A stretch of 5,399 bases of DNA, taken from the NCBI GenBank assembly GCA_029004655.1, contig JAQVYP010000125.1:1-5399 (forward strand), read 5' to 3'. This document shows positions 1-4,981 of this stretch, piece after piece (positions within the stretch are counted from its first letter, which is position 1; every line of letters begins with the position of its first letter). The DNA comes from Oscillospiraceae bacterium. GTDB taxonomy: Bacteria > Bacillota > Clostridia > Oscillospirales > Acutalibacteraceae. Below the pieces are notes generated by a model. That model was not told where the DNA came from and searched no databases. It was given only the letters and a program-made list of their open reading frames with translations. A program made the position numbers and the translations under genes.

Positions 1-1158
1 AATTCACATATTAATGAGCTTGCGGGTTTTGCTAATATTGACGGGCTTACTGGTGCATATAATCATCGCTTCTTTTATCAATCACTGAAAAAACTCTGTA
101 ATGATAGCGAGAATACAGACTTTCCTCTTTCCTTAATAATAATGGATATGGATTATTTTAAAATTTATAATGATATGTATGGGCATCAACAAGGTGATGT
201 AGCACTTAAGGAACTTGCGAATATATTAAGAGAATTTTTGCCTTCCGATGCTATAATCAGTCGCTATGGTGGTGATGAATTTACAGTTATTTTAAACAAC
301 ACCGATATAGATAAAGCACGAGAAATTGCAAATAATTTACGCAAATTTGTATGCGAACACAGCTTTTTTGGCGAGGAGCATTTGCCGGGCGAAGCGTTTA
401 CTGTTTCAATGGGTGTTTCGCAGTTTAGATATAACAAAGATACCTGCACCTCTTTTGTGAAGAGAGCAGATTTAGCATTATATAGAGCTAAGTATCTTCG
501 CAGAAACAGTGTGCAAGTTTATACTTCTATTTTTGAAGAGTTTAATAATATTGATGAAGACAGCAACAAAATGAAGGAAACGCTAAAATCGCTAAAATCA
601 CTCATTACTGTAATTAATTCAAGAGATAGCTATACTTTCAGCCATACAGACAGAGTTGTGATGTTGTGCATGGAAGTGGCAGATTATATGGAGCTTTCTA
701 AGAAAGACAAAAAGCGACTTTGCTATGCCGCATATTTGCATGATTTAGGGAAAATTAATATTCCTAAGGAAGTTTTGATTAGCGAAGAAAAGCTGACACC
801 ATCAGAGTGGGAGGAGCTTAAACGCCACCCGGCAGAAAGTGCGGATATTATCAGCAGGGTTGATGGTTTAGAGGATATTGTGCCTATTGTGCTTCAGCAT
901 CACGAAAGGTATGACGGTAAAGGTTATCCGAATAATGTTAAGGGTGAAGAAATTAATTATTTGGCACGAATATTAACATTAGCCGACAGCTTTGATGCTA
1001 TGACCAACACCAGACCATATCAGCCAACCAAAAACTATGCTCAGGCATTTAAGGAAATTGAGGCTTGTAGCGGCACACAGTTTGACCCCCAGTTGTCCCG
1101 TATATTTATTGAAGCTGTTAAGACAAAATACGACGCAAATTTATTGTCTATACGATAA
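1..1158 (+). CDS. GGDEF plus HD-GYP cyclic-di-GMP enzyme, 5' end cut off by the window
   Basis: The frame is open from base 1, so the true start lies outside the window; 385 residues are visible, and an ATG at 142 is internal. The fragment begins inside a GGDEF diguanylate cyclase domain: DGLTGAYN at residues 14-21, the metal-binding DMDYFK at 49-54, and an intact GGDEF at 90-94. The allosteric RxxD inhibition site is not visible at its usual place. An HD-GYP phosphodiesterase domain follows from about residue 200: H215, HDLGK from 247, HP at 276-277, HH at 300-301, GKGYP ending at 310, then DSFDAMTNTRPY and GTQFDP. Both domains keep their catalytic signatures, so the protein could both make and break c-di-GMP in the cytoplasm. 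Any N-terminal sensor domain is lost. It is the last gene of its unit, being followed by a terminator. The family call is very secure; the net direction of activity cannot be read. Confidence 0.95.
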   Translation, partial: NSHINELAGFANIDGLTGAYNHRFFYQSLKKLCNDSENTDFPLSLIIMDMDYFKIYNDMYGHQQGDVALKELANILREFLPSDAIISRYGGDEFTVILNNTDIDKAREIANNLRKFVCEHSFFGEEHLPGEAFTVSMGVSQFRYNKDTCTSFVKRADLALYRAKYLRRNSVQVYTSIFEEFNNIDEDSNKMKETLKSLKSLITVINSRDSYTFSHTDRVVMLCMEVADYMELSKKDKKRLCYAAYLHDLGKINIPKEVLISEEKLTPSEWEELKRHPAESADIISRVDGLEDIVPIVLQHHERYDGKGYPNNVKGEEINYLARILTLADSFDAMTNTRPYQPTKNYAQAFKEIEACSGTQFDPQLSRIFIEAVKTKYDANLLSIR

Positions 1159-1227
1159 ATAATAATCGAGAAATATTAGCCGGCAAATAATCTTGCTTTA
1201 GATTATCACCGAATTTAATAAAAAACC

Positions 1228-1268
1228 TGCGGGCTATCATGTTAAAGGCATGATACCCGCATTTTTTT
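1228..1268 (+). terminator. Intrinsic terminator after the GGDEF/HD-GYP gene
   Basis: The left arm 1228-1241 (TGCGGGCTATCATG) pairs with 1249-1261 (CATGATACCCGCA), with one bulged C and a seven-base loop, and seven Ts follow at 1262-1268. An A-run at 1220-1225 on the other side could give some termination on the minus strand too. It separates the c-di-GMP gene from the redox operon. Confidence 0.93.
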
Positions 1269-1292
1269 ATAGGTTACATAACATAAAATAAC

Positions 1293-1321
1293 TTGTATTT
1301 CGTCATAGAAACGGATATAAT
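1293..1321 (+). promoter_or_regulatory. Possible distal promoter upstream of the first repeat copy
   Basis: TTGTAT (1293-1298) and a perfect TATAAT (1316-1321) are separated by 17 bases. The -35 matches the sigma-A consensus at only three positions. If active, its transcript would begin near 1328 and carry the whole first repeat copy in the 5' leader of the thioredoxin reductase gene. In this AT-rich DNA it may be chance. Confidence 0.4.
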
Positions 1322-1333
1322 TTGAATATATTA

Positions 1334-1490
1334 ATACTAATTCCAAATAAAAATCAACCAATCTTCGCGGTCTTTTGTTTGCGAGACTGCGTTGTCGTTC
1401 TCGGCGGGCGATAGCCCGCCTTCGTCCTCCGCCTTGTCTCACAAACAAAATCCTCGCAAATCTTGGTCACTTTTTAATTGGAATTAGTAT
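1334..1490 (+). mobile_element. MITE-like palindromic repeat, copy 1 (157 bp)
   Basis: The element runs from ATACTAATTCCAA to TTGGAATTAGTAT, so its ends are inverted repeats: 13 bp perfect, or 19 of 20 bp when extended. Pairing continues inward. 1373-1387 is the perfect reverse complement of 1436-1450, and the centre is a perfect hairpin, GGCGGGC 1403-1409 and GCCCGCC 1414-1420 around a GATA loop. The element is visibly richer in G and C than its surroundings and has no credible coding capacity. It is identical, base for base, to 2518-2674. A TA duplication at 1335-1336 and 1488-1489 is the likely target-site repeat, leaving a 151-bp core; TA duplication is typical of IS630/Tc1-type transposition. 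The strand label is relative to copy 2, because the element is nearly symmetrical. Here it sits between the upstream terminator and the trxB promoter. Confidence 0.9.
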
Positions 1491-1540
1491 AAGATTTATT
1501 ATGGGGTAGTAATGCATTCTAAAGATTATATATAATTAAT

Positions 1541-1549
1541 TGGTATAAT
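1541..1549 (+). promoter_or_regulatory. Extended -10 promoter of the thioredoxin reductase operon
   Basis: TGGTATAAT holds a perfect TATAAT (1544-1549) preceded by the TGN extension, which can compensate for a poor -35. Only a weak TTCTAA lies near 1517-1522. Transcription would start near 1556, giving a leader of roughly 27 bases before the TTG start. The promoter is downstream of the first repeat copy, so that insertion need not interrupt expression. Confidence 0.65.
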
Positions 1550-1570
1550 AAATTTATTAAGACAGAAAGC

Positions 1571-1574
1571 GAGG
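1571..1574 (+). promoter_or_regulatory. Shine-Dalgarno GAGG that decides the TTG start at 1583
   Basis: GAGG ends eight bases before TTG at 1583. The nearby ATG at 1590 is out of frame. Starting at TTG places the Rossmann-type GNGPAG motif at residues 8-13, as expected for this flavoprotein family. Confidence 0.8.
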
Positions 1575-1582
1575 AAAATAAT

Positions 1583-2449
1583 TTGTCAAATGTTATTATT
1601 ATCGGAAACGGCCCGGCAGGAATTTCTGCCGCTTTGTATACATCCCGTGCGGGACAGAACACAACTATTATCGGAAAAGATGAGGGCTCTTTAAAGAGGG
1701 CAGAGAAAATAGAGAATTACTATGGGTTTGCTGAACCGATTACCGGCAGTTCTTTGGTTTCTCAAGGAATTTTGCAGGCAAAAAGAATTGGTGTAAAATT
1801 TGTGTCCGATGAAGTTGTTGGCATTTCGTACAACGGAAAACTGGTTGTTCAGACAAAGGACAATGAATTTACTGCAGATAGTGTGATTATTGCAACAGGT
1901 TCCTCTCGAACAACTCCTAAAATCAAAGGATTAAAAGAGTTTGAGGGACATGGCGTAAGCTATTGCGCAGTTTGTGACGCTTTCTTTTACAAAGGCAAGG
2001 ATATTGCTGTGCTGGGTAACGGAGAATATGCTGTTCATGAGGCGGCGGAGTTGATTGCTACCTCGAAATCGGTAACATTATTAACTAATGGAATGGAGTT
2101 AAATGCCGAGGTTCCAGAAGGAATTGCGGTAAACACTAAGGAAATTGAATCCTTTGGTGGTGACGGTGTAATAAGCGAAGTAAAATTTAAGGACGGAACT
2201 TCACTAGCCATTTCAGGCGTTTTTGTGGCAATCGGGGTGGCAGGGAGTACCGATCTTGCAAAGAAAATCGGTGCCGAAACAGACGGCAAAAAAATTGTGG
2301 TAGATGAAAATATGGCAACTACTGTACCTGGCCTGTTTGCCGCCGGTGATTGCACCGGAGGTATGCTACAAGTCGCCAAGGCGGTTTACGAAGGAGCAAA
2401 AGCGGGAACAGAAGCAATTAAATATATTAGAAATATCGGAGATAATTAA
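1583..2449 (+). CDS. trxB: Thioredoxin-reductase-like flavoprotein, possibly ferredoxin-dependent
   Basis: This 288-residue cytoplasmic FAD enzyme belongs to the low-molecular-weight thioredoxin reductase family, which passes electrons through FAD and a CxxC disulfide to thioredoxin. Visible features are the FAD-binding GNGPAG (8-13), ATGS (104-107), the redox pair C128-A-V-C131 followed by D132, and the C-terminal FAD motif VPGLFAAGDC (248-257). The second nucleotide-binding motif is GNGEYA (145-150). Where classical NADPH-dependent enzymes have HRRxxxR, this protein has TNGMELN, so the residues that grip the NADPH phosphate are missing. The protein is also somewhat shorter than the usual 305-320 residues. 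Clostridia have ferredoxin-dependent flavin thioredoxin reductases lacking these NADPH determinants, and a ferredoxin-like gene follows here, so that class is the favoured reading (inference). An alternative is an NADH-using or other TrxB paralogue. Identical repeats flank the gene on both sides. Confidence 0.88.
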   Translation: MSNVIIIGNGPAGISAALYTSRAGQNTTIIGKDEGSLKRAEKIENYYGFAEPITGSSLVSQGILQAKRIGVKFVSDEVVGISYNGKLVVQTKDNEFTADSVIIATGSSRTTPKIKGLKEFEGHGVSYCAVCDAFFYKGKDIAVLGNGEYAVHEAAELIATSKSVTLLTNGMELNAEVPEGIAVNTKEIESFGGDGVISEVKFKDGTSLAISGVFVAIGVAGSTDLAKKIGAETDGKKIVVDENMATTVPGLFAAGDCTGGMLQVAKAVYEGAKAGTEAIKYIRNIGDN

Positions 2450-2507
2450 TAATTGACAACGAATTTTTCAGACTTTTTGCAAATAACGAAAAAAATGAAA
2501 AGAATTT

Positions 2508-2513
2508 GAAGGA
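2508..2513 (+). promoter_or_regulatory. Stranded ancestral Shine-Dalgarno GAAGGA
   Basis: GAAGGA now lies 159 bases before the nearest sensible start, at 2673. Removing the repeat with one TA copy gives GAAGGA, then TATAAT as a six-base spacer, then ATG of the ferredoxin-like gene. It therefore appears to be that gene's original ribosome binding site, cut off by the insertion. Confidence 0.75.
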
Positions 2514-2517
2514 TATA

Positions 2518-2674
2518 ATACTAATTCCAAATAAAAATCAACCAATCTTCGCGGTCTTTTGTTTGCGAGACTGCGTTGTCGTTCTCGGCGGGCGATAGCC
2601 CGCCTTCGTCCTCCGCCTTGTCTCACAAACAAAATCCTCGCAAATCTTGGTCACTTTTTAATTGGAATTAGTAT
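2518..2674 (+). mobile_element. MITE-like palindromic repeat, copy 2 (157 bp), inserted at a translation start
   Basis: It is identical to 1334-1490 over all 157 bases and in the same orientation; the identity extends two bases further left (TA). The likely TA target duplications are 2519-2520 and 2672-2673, around a core running from CTAATTCC to GGAATTAG. The central hairpin is at 2587-2604. The element lies inside the redox operon, 68 bases after the trxB stop, and its final bases form part of the ATG of the next gene. The RNA copy should fold into one long imperfect hairpin, which could slow transcription, protect the RNA from nucleases or hide the start codon. There is no T-run after the central hairpin, so it is not an obvious terminator. 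No transposase is present, so mobilisation must come from elsewhere. Confidence 0.92.
2664..2666 (+). promoter_or_regulatory. Weak GGA ribosome-binding core supplied by the repeat end
   Basis: GGA inside the terminal repeat is exactly six bases before ATG 2673, the same spacing as the reconstructed ancestral GGA. Only three bases match the anti-Shine-Dalgarno core, and the site lies in the base-paired terminal stem, so initiation is expected to be weak. It is the best site available for this start. Confidence 0.4.
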
Positions 2675-2855
2675 GACACTTGTTATGAAAACAAGCCGCT
2701 GTCCGCAAAACCATTCATGTCCCGCAATTTGGTCTTGTCTTGTAGGGGCGCTAAAGCAAAATGGTTTTGATGCGCCTACCGTAGAAAAGGACACCTGCAT
2801 AAAACGTGGAAAGTGCGTGAAAGTTTGCCCAATGCGCGCACTGGTATTGGAATAA
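2673..2855 (+). CDS. Small ferredoxin-like (4Fe-4S family) protein, possibly degenerate
   Basis: Sixty residues from ATG 2673, or 56 from the in-frame ATG 2685, which has no visible ribosome binding site. The first two bases of ATG 2673 belong to the repeat. The N-terminal half reads CPQNHSC, then SCLVGAL; the C-terminal half reads CIKRGKCVKVCP. Ferredoxin-type motifs are CxxCxxCxxxCP, so the second cysteine has become arginine (codon CGT, one transition from TGT). Two further conserved-looking positions also differ: CP has become CL, and MGAL has become MRAL; each is one base from the expected codon. Six cysteines remain. The family role would be electron transfer in the cytoplasm, plausibly to the TrxB-like enzyme. 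The combination of a disrupted start and a lost ligand suggests decay, but the open frame is intact and a changed cluster or thiol role is possible. Confidence 0.7.
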   Translation: MTLVMKTSRCPQNHSCPAIWSCLVGALKQNGFDAPTVEKDTCIKRGKCVKVCPMRALVLE

Positions 2856-2879
2856 AAAATAACTTAAGGAAATCAGTAA

Positions 2880-3551
2880 ATGAATTATCTTATTTCATTT
2901 TTAGAAGGAATTATCACATTTATTTCTCCCTGTCTGCTGCCTATGCTTCCTGTATATATATCATATTTTACGGGGCAAAACAACGGGGGCAAAACGAAAA
3001 CAACTGTCACAAATGCCATTGGATTTGTTTTAGGCTTCACTATTGTTTTTGTGACGCTTGGAGCATTTGCCGGTGCGGTTGGCGGATTTTTAAAGGAATA
3101 CAGCACGGCTGTGAATATTATATCCGGCATAATTGTTATTATTTTTGGACTTAATTTTATGCAGGTCATAAAAGTGCCGTTTATTAATGCTAACCGAACT
3201 TTAAAATTAAAAGTCGGAAATGCGGGATTTATGTCTTCAGTTTTATTTGGCATTATATTCTCAATTGGGTGGACGCCATGTGTTGGGGCATTTTTAGGTT
3301 CTGCTTTAATGCTTGCCGCCTCTAACGGAGAAAGTACGGAGGGCATTCTGATGCTTTTATGTTATTCTGTTGGACTTGGGGTTCCTTTTATTGCAAGCGC
3401 AATTTTAATTAACAGATTAAAAACAACATTTGATTTTATTAAGAGAAATTACCGGATAATCAATCTTGTTTCGGGCGGATTGCTTGTTGTTGTCGGTTTA
3501 TTAATGGCAACGGGACTGATGGGATATTTTCTGTCGCTACTATCATTTTGA
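2880..3551 (+). CDS. ccdA: CcdA/DsbD-family transmembrane thiol electron carrier
   Basis: The 223-residue, strongly hydrophobic protein has about six predicted membrane spans (roughly residues 3-28, 45-70, 77-97, 117-140, 155-177 and 193-216). CcdA proteins take electrons from cytoplasmic thioredoxin and pass them across the membrane to extracytoplasmic thioredoxin-like proteins. The two reactive cysteines stand in the family's characteristic settings: C18 in FISPCLLPMLP near the start of span 1, and C134 in GWTPCVGAFLG in span 4. A TAAGGA ribosome binding site (2865-2870) lies nine bases before the ATG, and the gene starts 24 bases after the ferredoxin-like gene. The next gene, a TlpA/ResA-like thioredoxin, is the expected outer partner. 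The pair may serve disulfide reduction of secreted or envelope proteins; no cytochrome c gene is visible in the window. Confidence 0.93.
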   Translation: MNYLISFLEGIITFISPCLLPMLPVYISYFTGQNNGGKTKTTVTNAIGFVLGFTIVFVTLGAFAGAVGGFLKEYSTAVNIISGIIVIIFGLNFMQVIKVPFINANRTLKLKVGNAGFMSSVLFGIIFSIGWTPCVGAFLGSALMLAASNGESTEGILMLLCYSVGLGVPFIASAILINRLKTTFDFIKRNYRIINLVSGGLLVVVGLLMATGLMGYFLSLLSF

Positions 3552-3560
3552 GGTGGATTT

Positions 3561-4130
3561 ATGGATATTAAAAGAAAAACCGTTTTAAGTATTATTGCTT
3601 TTGCGGCATTTTTAGGCTTAGTATATTTTGCATATACATCTTTGTTGACTGAATATAGGCCGGAGCAGGAAGTGCAGTCTTCAATGAGCACCTCATCAAG
3701 TGAGGCTAAAAAAAATCCGGCGAAAGATTTTACTGTATATGATGCGCAAGGCAATGCAGTTAAATTATCAGATTTTAAAGGAAAGCCTATTGTGCTGAAT
3801 TTTTGGGCATCATGGTGTACTCCGTGTAAAAGCGAAATGCCACATTTCAACGACGTATATGCAGATGTAAAAGATGAAGTTCAGTTTATGATGGTGGATT
3901 TAACCGATGGTCAGAGAGAAACGCAGGCAAAGGCTCAAAGCTATGTTAAGAATCAGGGGTACGATTTTCCAGTCTTCTTTGATTTAAAACAGAATGCAGC
4001 AATGGTTTATGCAATTTCTTCTATTCCATCTACTATTTTTATTGATTCTGATGGTAACATTGTCGAGTCATATGTGGGTCCAGTTGATAAAAAAACATTA
4101 ATAAAAGCAATTGATTTGATTAAAAAATAA
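3561..4130 (+). CDS. Membrane-anchored TlpA/ResA-type thiol-disulfide oxidoreductase
   Basis: This 189-residue protein has a short basic N-terminus (MDIKRK), a single hydrophobic segment at about 7-28 and a Ser/Thr-rich linker, followed by a thioredoxin fold from about residue 54. The segment lacks a lipobox cysteine, so it is most likely an uncleaved anchor with the fold outside the membrane. The active site is WASWCTPC with C86 and C89, and the cis-proline is P156 in SIPSTIF. The TlpA/ResA layout is seen in KDFTVYDAQG near the start of the fold and in the insert between the active site and the cis-proline. It is expected to receive electrons from CcdA and reduce envelope disulfides. The ribosome binding site GAGGTGG begins within the ccdA stop codon (3549-3551) and only nine bases separate the genes, indicating tight coupling. 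The exact substrate cannot be read from the sequence. Confidence 0.92.
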   Translation: MDIKRKTVLSIIAFAAFLGLVYFAYTSLLTEYRPEQEVQSSMSTSSSEAKKNPAKDFTVYDAQGNAVKLSDFKGKPIVLNFWASWCTPCKSEMPHFNDVYADVKDEVQFMMVDLTDGQRETQAKAQSYVKNQGYDFPVFFDLKQNAAMVYAISSIPSTIFIDSDGNIVESYVGPVDKKTLIKAIDLIKK

Positions 4131-4157
4131 AATGCTGATCTGATAAAAACTATAATA

Positions 4158-4206
4158 AAATAACAATAGCTGACAGAACGATTTGGTCTGTCAGCTATTG
4201 TTATTT
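4158..4206. terminator. Perfect 20-bp inverted repeat closing the redox operon
   Basis: The arm 4158-4177 is the exact reverse complement of 4187-4206, with a nine-base loop. The inner part (AGCTGACAGA with TCTGTCAGCT) is the strong stem. The outer part is A-rich on the left and T-rich on the right (ATTGTTATTT), so it can act as the U-tract of a terminator in either direction. It begins 28 bases after the tlpA-like stop. The right arm also contains the -35 box of the next promoter. Confidence 0.85.
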
Positions 4207-4226
4207 AAATAGATGTATAATATAAT
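4198..4226 (+). promoter_or_regulatory. Promoter of the Crp/Fnr-type regulator gene
   Basis: TTGTTA (4198-4203) and TATAAT (4221-4226) are 17 bases apart, the optimal spacing. Transcription would start near 4233, leaving about 32 bases of leader. The -35 lies inside the right arm of the preceding terminator hairpin. Another TATAAT at 4216 and TATAGT at 4232 make the exact -10 uncertain. Confidence 0.65.
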
Positions 4227-4264
4227 TGTAGTATAGTATAACATTTGAGAAGGGTGGTAACATA

Positions 4265-4939
4265 GTGACGGAAAATACTGACAAGGGTTTTATTTGTGAG
4301 ACTCTGACGTTTTGGGATAAATTAACCGAGCAAGAGCAGTCACTTATTTTAAACAATGTAACTTCTGCTAGTTATAAGCGTGGCGGGAACATTCATAGTT
4401 ATGACAACGATTGCGTTGGTGTTCTGCTAATTAAAAGCGGAGAACTAAGAGCGTACATTCTATCTGAAGATGGTCGTGAAATCACTCTTTATCGGCTTGA
4501 AAAGGGTGAAATTTGCATATTGTCAGCTTCGTGTGTCTTGAAAAACATTACATTTGATGTGCACATTGATGCCGAGCAAGACAGCGAAGTGCTGATAATT
4601 AATTCTGGCATTTTTGAACTGGTTTGCAATCAAAATATTTATGCAGAAAACTTTTCTAACAAAATAACTGTTCAGCGTTTTTCTGAGGTAATGTATGTTA
4701 TGCAACAGATTCTTTTTTCCAGCTTTGACAAACGTCTGGCTGTGTTTTTGATTGATGAAATATCAAAAAGCGGTTCCGATACTATATCTCTGACGCACGA
4801 GCAAATTGCAAATTATGTCGGCTCTGCGCGCGAGGTTGTTTCGAGAATGCTTAAATATTTTGAAAACATGGGCCTTGTTGCACTGTCTCGTGGAAAAGTA
4901 ACAATTATTGATAAAAAAAGATTGCGCGATTTTACATAA
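4265..4939 (+). CDS. Crp/Fnr-family transcriptional regulator
   Basis: The 224-residue protein has a cyclic-nucleotide-binding-type beta-barrel at about residues 15-120 (including SGELRAYILSEDGREITLYRL), a dimerisation helix at about 130-155 and a winged helix-turn-helix from about 172. The recognition region THEQIANYVGSAREVVSRML has R189, E190, S193 and R194, combining positions used by CRP and FNR. Start GTG 4265 is chosen because AAGGGTGG lies seven bases upstream (4250-4257). Five cysteines are present (11, 50, 84, 90, 121), including C84 and C90 in EICILSASC, but there is no canonical FNR N-terminal iron-sulfur cysteine cluster. The barrel lacks an obvious CRP-type cAMP-binding RxS motif, so the ligand is unknown. 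Its position between the thiol-redox operon and trxA makes redox-linked control of these genes a reasonable guess, unproven from sequence. Confidence 0.93.
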   Translation: MTENTDKGFICETLTFWDKLTEQEQSLILNNVTSASYKRGGNIHSYDNDCVGVLLIKSGELRAYILSEDGREITLYRLEKGEICILSASCVLKNITFDVHIDAEQDSEVLIINSGIFELVCNQNIYAENFSNKITVQRFSEVMYVMQQILFSSFDKRLAVFLIDEISKSGSDTISLTHEQIANYVGSAREVVSRMLKYFENMGLVALSRGKVTIIDKKRLRDFT

Positions 4940-4974
4940 AAACAGGGTGGACACTAATATCCACCCCATTTTTT
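4938..4974. terminator. Two-way terminator shared by the convergent regulator and trxA genes
   Basis: GGGTGGA (4945-4951) pairs perfectly with TCCACCC (4960-4966) around an eight-base loop. Six Ts follow on the plus strand (4969-4974), and AAAAA at 4938-4942 gives a T-run on the minus strand. Only 42 bases separate the two genes, so one hairpin serves both. Confidence 0.9.
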
Positions 4975-4981
4975 CTATTTA

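Noticed and set aside
1..5. AATTC at the first bases, as in a cut EcoRI end
   Set aside because: A five-base match is easily chance, and the reading frame begins mid-gene wherever the window was cut.
1242..1448. Minus-strand open frame of 68 codons over the first repeat
   Set aside because: It lies largely in the palindromic repeat and the terminator, has an Arg-rich composition from the GC-rich hairpin, and has no ribosome binding site or recognisable family.
1463..1493. Outward promoter formed at the right end of repeat copy 1 (TTGGTC and TATAAG)
   Set aside because: The spacer is 19 bases and both boxes are imperfect; the extended -10 at 1541-1549 is a better promoter for trxB.
2035..2379. 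Long minus-strand open frame inside trxB, and similar antisense frames in ccdA and the tlpA-like gene
   Set aside because: They mirror strongly supported genes, have no family resemblance and lack translation signals.
2453..2519. TTGACA (2453-2458) and TATAAT (2514-2519) as an internal promoter for the ferredoxin-ccdA-tlpA genes
   Set aside because: The boxes are 55 bases apart, far beyond a usable spacing, and no partner box sits at about 17 bases from either.
2559..2672. N-terminal extension of the ferredoxin-like protein from ATG 2559
   Set aside because: The extra 38 codons are translated repeat sequence. The reconstructed ancestral start is the ATG at 2673.
1583..4130. A novel defence or toxin-antitoxin system
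   Set aside because: All genes in the stretch are explained by thiol-redox families; no nuclease, toxin, reverse transcriptase or NTPase motifs were seen.
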